Assembly: GCF_001661345.1 (NCBI RefSeq)
Contig: NW_017962917.1
Location: 868,001 to 932,000, forward strand
DNA length: 64,000 nt
Origin: Ascoidea rubescens DSM 1968
Lineage: Eukaryota > Ascomycota > Saccharomycetes > Ascoideales > Ascoideaceae
Direction of reading: 5' to 3'
Shown here one piece after another: positions 40,506 to 50,001 of this stretch. Under the pieces are notes generated by a model. That model saw only the letters and a list, made by a program, of their open reading frames with translations. It was not told where the DNA came from and did not search any database. Each line of letters starts with the position of its first letter. The stretch's first letter is position 1. Position numbers and translations under genes: made by a program.

Positions 40506-42139
40506 TTTTTTTAGCTCTGAATCAGAGTTACAATTTTCATCTACATAAGGACGAGAGAGTCATCAGACAAATGTTATCACAGCTTAAGATGGGTGAAAAA
40601 AAATAAGTAGTTGTATTGTATATTGATAATTCAAAGCGTTAGTTTTGTGGTAGGATTGTTATTTTGAAATTTTTTGTGAAGGTGATTGTGAACAATCTTC
40701 TACCTTGGAATTTGAAATCCAGTAAAGTGCTATGCATGGCCCGGCATGCACCGGTTGAAAACTATCACTTTTTACAATTTAAAATCTTCTATTTGAAAAT
40801 TGATCTATTCCTAAAATAATGGGATTTTTTTCTACCTTTGAATAGAACGATAAAAATCTGTCTCAAGTCGTCTGAATCTTTTGATCCACCTCCCAACGAC
40901 TGCTTAGTGCGTACACCTGACGTAATGACGGGCTGGGGAGATGTTGCGTAGACGGGTAGACCACACCAATATAAGACCATTTTTTCTCTCTCTCTATTCT
41001 CGTTACCTTAAACGGACTCGCTAGATAGCATTAAGTTTGTGATCATTTAAAATAATAATTAACTAACTAACCAATGATTTTTTGAGGTTTTTAATGATTT
41101 GTAATCTTTAGTCTACCAAAGCAGCATATTCCAATATCTTAAAACGATAACTAGAATTTAGGTTCTTTTTTAAAAGCAAGGGTATTTATAGTCAAATTCT
41201 CAATTTAAATTACCCCACTACACTTTGTAATTTCCCTATTCATATTGTAAAATTGACTGCTTTTTAGAATCCAGATTATACTAAAGTAATTTTTATTTAG
41301 AACTTGAACATTTAAAATCCAACACAGCTTTCCAAACAAAATAAATATGGTTTTATGGTTCAATTATGAGGACTACATTTGTGAGCAAAACTTATAACAA
41401 TCAAACTTTATTTTCAGTTAATTCAAGTGTCAATTTAAGACAGATTTGAATTTGGAAAAATATAAATTATGAATTTGATAGTATTAATTGCTAAAGTATA
41501 TCTATGAAACCAAACTAAAATAGCAAGCGTTTGGTGTTTCAGTTAAATATTCTGATAGAAGAGGTATATATTCAGTTTGATTTGAATTCTACGTATTATC
41601 CAAATTGACAGAGAGGATAAAGAAACGCTAGAATATTCTTTGTTTGAAACTGTATTTCTACATTTTATTGTAGTTTGTATTTATGAGGGTACCTCTCCTG
41701 GCAGACATATCAACGGCAGGTCGGGATAACAGCATATCAGTATTTAGATATAAATCAGGAATTTCCTCCGTAAGAATACAAGAAACTACTAATGTCATCG
41801 GTACAAAATCTCCATTTATGATATCTTGCTGGTGTATATCCAAAAAAATGTTGAAGTGTAGGGCTAAAAGTAGCGCTTTGTGAGAATGTCATCAGGATTG
41901 TTTCTATATCTTTTGGTTTTCCACGTAAATATAATCTCATCTGGTTCTATGTCTGGAATTAGAAGTCAAACTTGTTTAAATATGCTTGCAATGAGCCTGA
42001 TAGTTGTAAATTAAACATTTTATTAAATAGTATAGCAAATAGTATATAATATAAATGATATTAAGGTCTATTAGGCATTAATAGAAACTCAAAGACTCCT
42101 TCACCAACAAATAATCAACCAAATTCCTCAAGATTTTCA
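40506..42139. other. Gene-poor region between tRNA-Val and the first velvet-like gene
   Basis: 1.6 kb of AT-rich DNA with only short frames (61-66 residues around 41658-41940) that overlap on both strands and match nothing I recognise. No repeat with the neighbouring insertions was seen. Confidence 0.4.
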
Positions 42140-42604
42140 TCAGTTAACGTTTTCAATTAGGTTGAGCTGGATCTGGGCCAAATAAGCTTTGGAGGATAAA
42201 ATCCGAATAGGACATGTCTTAACTAATAACATAACTGTCTCTTTTTCATCAATTTTCACATTCAAAGCGTATAATAACCTCCATTGGCCAGTCTTTCTGA
42301 TGCCCAAGTTACGGAAAATAAATCTCAATATTCCTGAAGAGTTATTATAATGCTCAATTTTTTTTTGGCCATCCAAGTAATTTTGATTAACATCATAATA
42401 GTAACCAGCTTCATTTATTAAATACGCATGCACAGTGAATTTCACATCTCCATTCAAAGGATTGGTCAATAATACCACAATATTGCTACCATCCAAATTT
42501 CTTTTTGTCCCACATGATGATTGCCTACCAATGAGTGATTGTTTTTCAATTTCAAAAATATATCCAGGATAGGCAGAAACTGTGTCAAATTCAAATAAGT
42601 CCAT
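42140..42604 (-). CDS. Small single-domain velvet-like protein, copy 1
   Basis: 154 residues from the ATG at 42604 (MDLFEFDTVSAYPGY). The layout follows the velvet DNA-binding fold of filamentous-fungal VosA/VelB/VeA. There is an initial strand ending in RQSSCGTKRNL before a hydrophobic strand NIVVLL, where velvets have RMCG..DRRPIDPPPIVQL. VHAYL matches the F-V-H-x-x-L strand. FRNLGIRKTGQWRLLYAL corresponds to the FxDLSVRxxGxxRLxFxL signature, and a final strand leads to a SSKAY turn where velvets have S-K-x-F. The Pro-rich segment of classical velvets is missing. A paralogue lies 1.9 kb away on the same strand. If correct, it would be a Rel-like transcription regulator. I rate the family call as moderate; the gene itself is well supported by the conserved paralogue. 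Confidence 0.6.
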   Translation of the reverse strand: MDLFEFDTVSAYPGYIFEIEKQSLIGRQSSCGTKRNLDGSNIVVLLTNPLNGDVKFTVHAYLINEAGYYYDVNQNYLDGQKKIEHYNNSSGILRFIFRNLGIRKTGQWRLLYALNVKIDEKETVMLLVKTCPIRILSSKAYLAQIQLNLIENVN

Positions 42605-44486
42605 TTTCAATTGATTTGTCCTTTCATCAAGTATTTTTTATCTAATGAACATTCATTGAAAAAATAAAACTCACAGATAAAAAACTCAAACCGGCTGGTA
42701 TTTATATTGTTATTTCATTGAGTTTTTGCTGGACTCAATTGCAATCATTGTGAAGATAACTAGTTAAATTCAAATCCTTCTTTGATTACCAAGAAATCGA
42801 TTATCTGCATTCCTTAATGATAAATGATAAAAGATAAAACAATTTACAGATCCATGATGGGGTTTGTCTGTTATCACTAAGAAATATTTATAAGAGTCCG
42901 CTTAGGAAAGAAATTTGTTAGAAAAAGAAAAGAAAAGACAAAAAGAAAATTATGAAAGATAATTACAACTTGTAGGCTTATTTTTCTAATTTGATATAAT
43001 TGATCAAATTAGTTCACTTAACTAAAAATGTAGTTATTTTCATTTAGATACCCCTGCTAAAATGAAACAGAGCTTCCGACACAAGTCCTTGTAAAAAAAA
43101 AAAAATAATTCAAAAACGACGTAAATCAACTGAACTTGTATCCCAACCTAATTGCATATATATATTGATAAAGAATGAAGAAAAATATCGTTATTTGTTT
43201 GTGGATTTCCAGACACAAATTGCTATTATGTCTTTCTGAATACCGCATGGAGAGGTCGAATGACAAAAATCATAATGACTGCATAGCCAAAGAGCTAGAA
43301 AAAGCAGAGTGAGAATCCTACCAAAGAACATTTGATCTTCGACTGCGCAGAGTTCGAACCATAAAGGAAAAAACCCAGGATAAACAAACAAAAACAACCA
43401 AAACATGATTCGAGCTCGATGGTTGAAGAAAAAAAAAAAGAATATCTCTCTGATTACCTTTTCGTTTAAGCGAACCGACGTGTGTCGGACTATTTATAGC
43501 AAGAGTTATCCGTATCCGAGATACGGATGAGTAACGTACGAAGAAGTAGCGTACGAATGGAATAAGCAATCCGCACAAACACTCCCTAACGCGTGAAGAC
43601 AAACCGGAAGAAATCGCTTCGTTTGTCGATAGCATTTTCTCACAAGGAAAAGACAAACAGGAAAAGCTTTACGCACGAGAGCCGGAACAGGCGGTAGGTC
43701 GAGCAACTGTTCCGGAAGCATTAGACCCAAATCAGCGTCGTTCGGATCTTCCCGGATCCCTCCCCAGGTTATTAACGAAAACCAACCATGTTGAGATCAC
43801 ACTTACAACTATATAATTAGTCATAAACGTTTATCTAATAAAAAAATAAGAAAATATTCACGGAGTTAAAACCTTAAGAATCTCAAAAACTCGCATCAGC
43901 GCAGAGATTGACATGTCTGTTGGTGCATATTTAAACATCTGACAATTCATTTCAATTAGGAAACCAATACCTGTGTTGACAGCTATCAAAATTAGTCACT
44001 ATTCCTTTGTTTTTATTTTATTCGTAAAGTTTTATTTTATTTATCAATGAGTTTTGAGTCACCTTTTTCTTCGGCTTTTGAAGTTAACTCAAGATCAATT
44101 GATATTAAAATCAAAAAGCTCAGAAACGAACATAACCGTGAATTTATATCTAAGCTTGAAGAGCATTCAAAAGGATTGTTTATTCTTCACAAAAGTCTAG
44201 AAAGATTTTTTACAGCTACCAAAATTTCCCACTAAAGTTCAATTAAATCATCAGAACATAAAACTGGTTCTTCAAACAAACGTTTAGTGAAATATAACTA
44301 ACATTTTAACAAAGTATGTATTGAAATAAAATACAACATAGTAAAAATATAATATATAATATAAAATTGTATGTAATGACTATAAAGTATTAGTGATTAA
44401 TTCATTATTTGAATTCATTAAATGACAATTTCTAGAAAAATAAACCTAGTCAAACATAAAAGTTAAATTTATTGTGTATTTTACTT
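42605..44486. other. Region between the two velvet-like genes, with a GC-rich segment
   Basis: 1.9 kb. 43480-43790 is markedly GC- and CpG-rich. It holds a 9-bp-arm hairpin (43508-43516 with 43520-43528, loop CGA) and two CGTACGAA units. Plus-strand codons stay open from about 43550 to 43816 (about 88 codons) without an early ATG; minus-strand frames also cross it. The composition contrasts with the AT-rich flanks. I cannot assign a gene. A decayed mobile-element fragment is possible but unproven. A 62-residue plus-strand frame at 44047 is listed separately. Confidence 0.4.
44047..44235 (+). CDS. Small hypothetical ORF
   Basis: 62 residues, starting MSFESPFSSAF and then a mixed-charge, helix-prone segment (RSIDIKIKKLRNEHNREF). 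The ATG follows an AT-rich leader. No domain is recognisable. It is convergent with velvet-like copy 2. Composition is protein-like, but the length is within chance expectation in AT-rich DNA, so it may not be real. Confidence 0.2.
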   Translation: MSFESPFSSAFEVNSRSIDIKIKKLRNEHNREFISKLEEHSKGLFILHKSLERFFTATKISH

Positions 44487-44921
44487 TCATAAATAATATT
44501 GATAACTTTTGGAAGAGAAAACTTCAATCACATTAGAAGTGATATGTATTAAAGCATTTTCTGTGTCCCTGGGACTGATTACAACTAAAGTGTAACCCAA
44601 CTTCCATCGTCCAGTTTTTCTGATACCCAAGTTAGAAAAATTAAAATTCAGGGTAAAAGGATATGAGTTGAAAAATTTAATTAATTTTTGACCATCCAAG
44701 TATTGCTGATATAACTCATCATGTTCACCATGTTCATTTAATAGATAGACACACACCAGAAATTTCACATCCTTATGATAATTGTTTGTGGATAATGTTA
44801 CAAGATTATAGCCCTTTAGATTTCGTTTTGTTGAATGTGAAGACTGTCTTCCACATATTGATTGCCTTTCAATTTTGAAATTATAGGAGAAAGGAGCATT
44901 GTTTAATTTTATAGAATTCAT
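44487..44921 (-). CDS. Small single-domain velvet-like protein, copy 2
   Basis: 144 residues, clearly paralogous to copy 1: in the block starting QSICGRQSS I count 28 identities over 46 aligned positions, and 24 over 41 in the block containing YLDGQK and NLGIRKTGRWKL. The same velvet landmarks are present (RQSS..TKRNL, a VYLLNEHG strand, FSNLGIRKTGRWKLGYTL, then SSKSY). The conserved NLGIRKTG core implies selection on the protein in both copies. The start Met at 44921 aligns well, so this copy lacks about seven N-terminal residues of copy 1. Same strand and close spacing suggest a tandem duplication. No separate activation domain or nuclear signal is apparent. Confidence 0.6.
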   Translation of the reverse strand: MNSIKLNNAPFSYNFKIERQSICGRQSSHSTKRNLKGYNLVTLSTNNYHKDVKFLVCVYLLNEHGEHDELYQQYLDGQKLIKFFNSYPFTLNFNFSNLGIRKTGRWKLGYTLVVISPRDTENALIHITSNVIEVFSSKSYQYYL

Positions 44922-46101
44922 TATTAGTTTGCTTATGGAAGCAAAGGAAAAAAAGAAAAAAAGGGATTTTGCAGGATATTAATACACATATTAATACGGT
45001 TGGAAAGTAATCCAATTCCCACTTCCACCCAAACGAAATTCTGAACAGATATAGTGAAGTCGCTAATTGACTTTTGCATCGTCAAATAATTGGTTTCATT
45101 TACCAAGTCTGATAATTGGTCTCATTTGCTTCTCGTTTGAAGCTAGTGAGAGAGTCATTAGAGAACAATAACATAGCCTCTTTTTGTATCCAAACATCTT
45201 TCCTCTCCTGTTTTGGCTTTGATTATCAATATAATATTTAATTTTATACAAAAACCCATTTCCACAAACATCCCCTTTTTTAATTTTACAACTTAATTGT
45301 TGAATTATCCATTTTACTGTTGCGATTATTGTTATTATCACCAATCCTAACTAGCTTTTTGTATCTCCATTCAAATCGCTGTTGATATCTGTATTGGTAT
45401 CAGCAATGATTAGCACGCTTAATAAATTTACAGATGTGTTGATATTGTTGTTGTCGTTATAGGATTACTTCACTTGTCTTGATTCTCTTTCATGGATGCT
45501 TTTTCTCTGCAATTTCCTTCTGACTATTACCAACCACTTGAGTCTTGTTCGACATGTTGTTATTGTTACTTCTGGTTTGTTCAAAGTTGATTAACAATAA
45601 AGCAAAATCGTTTTCATCAATAACTGGTGATCATCTTGGAGTTGCAAACCGAGTCGTATTCCTTCTCTTCTTTGCTTCAAACTCAACTGACGTTGGTTAG
45701 AATAGTTGGATACACTGGGCAATATATAGTGTCAATTGGTAAGCAGCTGGAGACTTGTGGATTAGACAATAATTTGGGAGAAGGAAGAACTCTTAATTCA
45801 AACCAAAAACCCAGTTGTAGTAGTTTTAATGGATACCCAGTTGTAGTAGTTTTAATGGATAATGGTTCCAAGTAAAAGTCTGTGTGGAAGATCCAGTGGC
45901 ATTTCCGAGGGCAGTTTCGTGCACAATGCTCGGTATTCCAAGATAACATGTGATTTATCTAGATCAAACCCTCGGTATTTGTGTACTCCGGTTGGATACC
46001 TTTGACGTAATCCGAAGCTTGTATTTGTTCAGACCTATGAGGTGTCGGACTGTATCCCACTATACATTTTCAGCCTACTATTCCAGATATATTACAATAT
46101 C
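44922..46101. other. Gene-poor region left of the LINE insertion
   Basis: 1.2 kb with only short overlapping frames (61-88 residues) and no recognisable domain. The one clear structure is the 26-bp tandem duplication at 45811-45862. Confidence 0.4.
45811..45862. repeat. Perfect tandem duplication of a 26-bp unit
   Basis: Two identical adjacent copies (45811-45836 and 45837-45862), each beginning CCCAGTTGTAGTAGTTTTAA. The perfect identity suggests a recent slippage or repair event. Confidence 0.92.
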
Positions 46102-46114
46102 AAAGGAAAGCCGA

Positions 46115-46772
46115 TTTTTTTTTTTTTTTCTTTAAATAGTTGCTAAGAGCCCACTTTGTCGGGGTTCTTGCACGGTGTTTATTATATCTATATATAAAAG
46201 AATGAATGCTATCTTTATAATTCTACCGTAGATGTGAGGAAACTTAATGAATAGGAAGAAAACTCACATCAAAGACAGGAGTGTGAAATCTAAGAAGATG
46301 TATGCCGGTGTCAAATTACCTTATGAATTGCCATGCATGGGAAACGAATGTGATGAGTTTGCCTATGCCCCATTTCGTGCCTAGGTATGTGTGAATGATT
46401 TCTGGGTCCACTCCGTCAGAGAGAATTGTTGGAATCTCTGAATGGATTCTCGCCTGTGAGTTGATTGGACATTGGAAGATACAATGTATTATCTTCGGAT
46501 TTGGAAGGGAACATTTGCATTGGTTACTGCTCATATACCCAGCTCTCCACGAGGTATCTTCACCAAAGAGGTGTCCTGTGCGAAGTTGAATCACCGCGCT
46601 CACCTCCTCCTTGGTCCTGTGTGATAGGATTTTAAATGTGGGTAGTCTTTTAATTGATAGAGGGATGTTGGAATTGGCGATTACCTTTTCGTAGTGAGAA
46701 TTATGGTTGTGTTCGTGAAATATTTTATTCCATTTTTGGATCATCTTTTGATAGAGAGCCTTTAAAAAAAAA
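46115..46772 (-). mobile_element. 5'-truncated LINE (non-LTR retrotransposon) with target-site duplication
   Basis: A 13-bp duplication AAAGGAAAGCCGA flanks it (46102-46114 and 46773-46785). On the minus strand a frame entering at the 5' junction and ending at 46316 encodes about 150 residues of a LINE C-terminus. It includes TKEEVSAVIQLRTGHLFGE and a C-x1-C-x8-H-x4-C zinc knuckle (CKC...H...C), the CCHC motif found after the reverse transcriptase/linker in many LINEs. About 185 bp of 3' UTR follow, ending in the tail shared with the 40020-40340 insertion, then a poly(A), seen as 15 T on the plus strand at 46115-46129. 5' truncation is normal for target-primed insertion. An A run at the 5' junction (46764-46775) may be junction microhomology. 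Confidence 0.85.
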
Positions 46773-46863
46773 AAAGGAAAGCCGAATTACCTAAACTATA
46801 AATTTCAATATATAATCATGTATTGCTTGATAATAGCTCGCAGTGAAGACTGCTTCTGTAGCT

Positions 46864-46935
46864 GTACGTTGTGGCGCAGTGGGAGCGCGCATGGCTCTGA
46901 CCCTGAGGTCCCTGGATCGAAACCAGGCGCGTACA
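46864..46935 (+). tRNA. Initiator-tRNA-Met-like sequence, anticodon loop abnormal (possible pseudogene)
   Basis: 72 nt. The D arm (GCGCAGTGGGAGCGCG) and T arm (CCTGG, ATCGAAA, CCAGG) have the initiator-specific A54 and A60 loop, and a T7 Pol III terminator follows. The acceptor arms pair (GTACG with CGTAC) but differ from the usual initiator acceptor, and the 5' arm has one extra base. The anticodon stem has one mismatch and the loop is only 6 nt (CTCTGA), without a CAT anticodon. It is therefore derived from an initiator tRNA but probably cannot initiate; a decayed copy is the simplest reading. It lies just right of the LINE. Confidence 0.6.
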
Positions 46936-47159
46936 TCTTTTTTTATTTTTTATTAATATTTATGTTATTGTTTTTAATAATATTTTGATTAAATAAATTT
47001 TTGCACAGCTGGCTTAACCGATTAGAATGGCCTTGTAAGATTACAGACATAGTTTACTACACATGTCCATATCAGGTATACTACAGTATCGTATATTCCA
47101 ATTATAAAACTCCAATATCTTCAAAAAACAATATAGAAAAAGAAAGAGAAGTACTTCAT

Positions 47160-49805
47160 TTATTGAAATGCAGTCTGTGAAGAAGGCCTTATCTGATCGG
47201 TGTCTAATGCTGCTCTTTTCTTTTGAGGCACCAAAAATTCTTCGCCATTTTTAGATTTCTGTTCGCTTTGACTAATTTGTTCGTCTTGGTCAATCTTGTA
47301 GTTTTTATTTTCATTATTATTTCCATTACTTTCTTTCTTCTTATTACTCAAAAAATTTATAGTCTGTTGATAATATTCACAATTCGATATTATCCTTTTT
47401 TTATATAAACTATTCATATCAATATTAGATGGTATCCCTGGTATTTGAATAAATGGAAATAAATTGTTATCAGTATCATTAGTATCATAACTCTCAACTC
47501 TATCAATGTCTTCTACTGATCGGTTCCCATTTAAAAATAGTCCTGTCCCATCGTTAATTATTAATTTATAGGATAATTTTTCTTTACTGTCCTTATCATA
47601 AAATAAATGTAAAACATCATTATGATAAATCTTTGTCTTCTTTCGACGCCCAATAATCTTATTATTAATTATACATCCATTTGTACTAAAATCAATAAGC
47701 CAAATATCATCAAGTCCCTGTGCTGGTGATTCATAAATACTATCACCCACAACATGTCTTTTCCGAATTATTATACAATGAACTTTAGATATTCTAATTT
47801 CGTTAATATTTAAATTACAAACAGAATTTCTCCCTATTATAAATGGTTTAGATCCACTTTGTTTTATATATATTGTTTTATCAATATTTGTTATTTTATT
47901 ATAATATTCATTGTCTTGTATTAATTTCAAAGTCAAATATGTCCCAACAGGAATCTTTTTATCAGCTTTCAGTATTAAGTTAGATTGAATGCTAATTTCG
48001 CCTTCAGAGATTGAATGATTTTTTTCTTTTTTGGATTTCTTAAATTGCATATCATTTTGAAGGAAACTTTCACTACTTCTTTTCCCATCGGGTATAATCT
48101 TTTCATCCTGATTTATATTCATGGAGATTTGATTTATATCTTTCATTTTAATATCGTCATCAATAATGTTTTTTGAATTTAAGTGAAAATTATTCATTTT
48201 GTTATCATTAATAACCTTCACTTTCGCCTTGTGAATTGGGATAGCAGGTTTAACAAAATTTGATTTATTTTCACAAATATTCTCAAGATTATTTTCATGA
48301 TTGTTTTCAATTCTCTTGGCGTCATCTTCAATGAAATTTGGAAATAAATTGATATTATTTATTGAGTTTTGGGATGATATTGACTCATGCCTTTTTTGGT
48401 TTGATTGAGATTGTGATAAACTTATTTGTGATGGTGAATCTATTGCAACTTTAATCCATGGATGATCTAAAGCCTTTGCAGCCGTTAGCCTATAATTCGG
48501 ATCGACTTCCAATAAGCTGTTAAGAAAGTCTCTTGCAGTGTTACTTATTCCAGCTTCCTTTATTGGAGTGTCATGATATGAACCTCTTTTAATTTGTAAG
48601 AATAAATTTTCTTGAGTGCCTCCACTAAATGGTAAGTGGCCAGTTAATATAACATATAATAAACAACCTAATGACCACATATCTACCAAACATGAATATG
48701 CAGTCCTTTGGCTCCTGGATTGTCTTTGTTTCATATTCACCCTATCCTTAATGATTTCTGGTGCAACATAAGCCAATGTTCCACAAAAGGTTTTCAAAAA
48801 AGTTCCATCAGATATTTTGGCTAATCCAAAATCTGTTATTTTAACAATGGTTGGATTGTCTTGAGCTATTAAAATATTATCAGGTTTTAAATCCCTATGA
48901 CTTATACCTAGATCATGAACATATTTAATAGCTTCAAGAATTTGTTTTGTTATCTGTCTGGCAGCTTCTTCGCCGATTGCACCATGAGCAACTACAAAAT
49001 CCATCAAATCACCACCAGATACATATTCCATAACAAGATAATAAAAATTTTCGTCTTCATAAAACGCTTTCAACCTTACAATTCCGGGATGGTGCAATTC
49101 ACTTAGGACTTTCAATTCTCTGGCGACAGCTACATTTGTGCCTTCGATCTTTCTTTTTGATATGATTTTGACAGCATATATAGTGCCAGTTTTCTTTTCA
49201 ATAGCTTTCTTGACAGTAGCAAAAGCACCCTCTCCGACGATGTCGTCCATTATGGTAAAATGTTTGTATATTCCATCATTTTTTTGGTTCACATCTCTCA
49301 ACTTCTTCTTTGTCGGCCAGTGATCAGGCGAAATCAATATTATGAATTTTATGATATCGGCATCCTGACCAATTCCCACGGATATTTCATCGCCGTGGTT
49401 TAAAATGTAATTTTGGCCCTTAACAATTCGTGTCCCATTGAGATAGGTCCCATTTGTGGATCTGTCTTGCAAAAACAAAAAATTGTTAGAGTCATTGAGC
49501 CATATTGAAAAGTGTTTGTTTGATAATCTGCTTATAGGCCCAAAAACATGGTCGCACGATTCGTTCCGACCAAAAACCCATTTTCTTTCAGGCGAGCTCT
49601 TCAAAAAACTGGTAATGTATCCCTTTCGTTTGGAGTACTCTGGAGGCAACTCTGGTGTCCGTAACACTTTGAAGATTATATCAGCCATTTGGTCCTCGTA
49701 GGGCATCAGCGCGTTCTGGGTATTATTGGGCTGTGTTGGCTGTGTTGGCTGCGTGGGCTGCGTTGGTTGGGGAGACTGCGACTCATACTGGATTTGTGAG
49801 TCCAT
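47160..49805 (-). CDS. RAD53: Checkpoint kinase Rad53 (FHA-kinase-FHA)
   Basis: Nuclear DNA-damage and replication-checkpoint kinase (Chk2 family). The 881 residues include an SQ/TQ-rich N-terminus (Mec1/Tel1 targets), FHA1 (about 75-150; GRNESC, SNKHFS, STNGTYLNG) and a kinase domain (about 182-455; GEGAFATV, AVKII, HRDLKPDN, DFG, activation loop TFCGTLAYVAPE). FHA2 follows (about 645-745; IIGRNSVC, SKVHCII, STNGCIINN). Two FHA domains identify Rad53 rather than the single-FHA Dun1. The spacer upstream contains CGCGAAA (49928-49934), an SBF-type site, and CACGTG (49943-49948), so G1/S-regulated expression as in S. cerevisiae is plausible. Confidence 0.95.
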   Translation of the reverse strand: MDSQIQYESQSPQPTQPTQPTQPTQPNNTQNALMPYEDQMADIIFKVLRTPELPPEYSKRKGYITSFLKSSPERKWVFGRNESCDHVFGPISRLSNKHFSIWLNDSNNFLFLQDRSTNGTYLNGTRIVKGQNYILNHGDEISVGIGQDADIIKFIILISPDHWPTKKKLRDVNQKNDGIYKHFTIMDDIVGEGAFATVKKAIEKKTGTIYAVKIISKRKIEGTNVAVARELKVLSELHHPGIVRLKAFYEDENFYYLVMEYVSGGDLMDFVVAHGAIGEEAARQITKQILEAIKYVHDLGISHRDLKPDNILIAQDNPTIVKITDFGLAKISDGTFLKTFCGTLAYVAPEIIKDRVNMKQRQSRSQRTAYSCLVDMWSLGCLLYVILTGHLPFSGGTQENLFLQIKRGSYHDTPIKEAGISNTARDFLNSLLEVDPNYRLTAAKALDHPWIKVAIDSPSQISLSQSQSNQKRHESISSQNSINNINLFPNFIEDDAKRIENNHENNLENICENKSNFVKPAIPIHKAKVKVINDNKMNNFHLNSKNIIDDDIKMKDINQISMNINQDEKIIPDGKRSSESFLQNDMQFKKSKKEKNHSISEGEISIQSNLILKADKKIPVGTYLTLKLIQDNEYYNKITNIDKTIYIKQSGSKPFIIGRNSVCNLNINEIRISKVHCIIIRKRHVVGDSIYESPAQGLDDIWLIDFSTNGCIINNKIIGRRKKTKIYHNDVLHLFYDKDSKEKLSYKLIINDGTGLFLNGNRSVEDIDRVESYDTNDTDNNLFPFIQIPGIPSNIDMNSLYKKRIISNCEYYQQTINFLSNKKKESNGNNNENKNYKIDQDEQISQSEQKSKNGEEFLVPQKKRAALDTDQIRPSSQTAFQ
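49730..49772. repeat. 9-bp tandem repeat encoding TQP units in Rad53
   Basis: About five imperfect copies of a GGCTGTGTT-like nonamer, read on the minus strand as Thr-Gln-Pro. Each adds one TQ, the target dipeptide of ATM/ATR-type kinases. Confidence 0.85.
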
Positions 49806-50001
49806 GTTCGGGCTGGTGTTGCTGAGCAGGAACAGCAGCTGTTTCGTTGGACAGAATTTTGGCTTGCAGTTGTGCTGGATCCGAAGCCTGGACGTGGAGC
49901 GACTTTTCGCTTTGATCTGGAAAAAATCGCGAAAGTTCTTTGCACGTGATCGAGAGTTTATAAACAGAACCGGTTTGGAAATGGAGGACGAGCTTCAGAG
50001 C

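Noticed and set aside
41658-41940. Short frames with a faint look of a retroelement protein
   Set aside because: The resemblance is too weak to name a family or limits; I see no flanking repeats to support an element.
43191-43730. Overlapping minus-strand frames of 71-112 residues
   Set aside because: Composition driven by local GC bias; no domain or conserved neighbour.
43481-43860. Segment starting TGTGTCGG and ending ATTCA considered as a solo LTR
   Set aside because: No matching short target duplication at its ends and no second copy in the window; a GTGTCGGACT match near 46043 is too short to decide.
45096-45949. Frames of 82-88 residues on both strands left of the LINE
   Set aside because: Short, without domains, and partly made of a tandem duplication.
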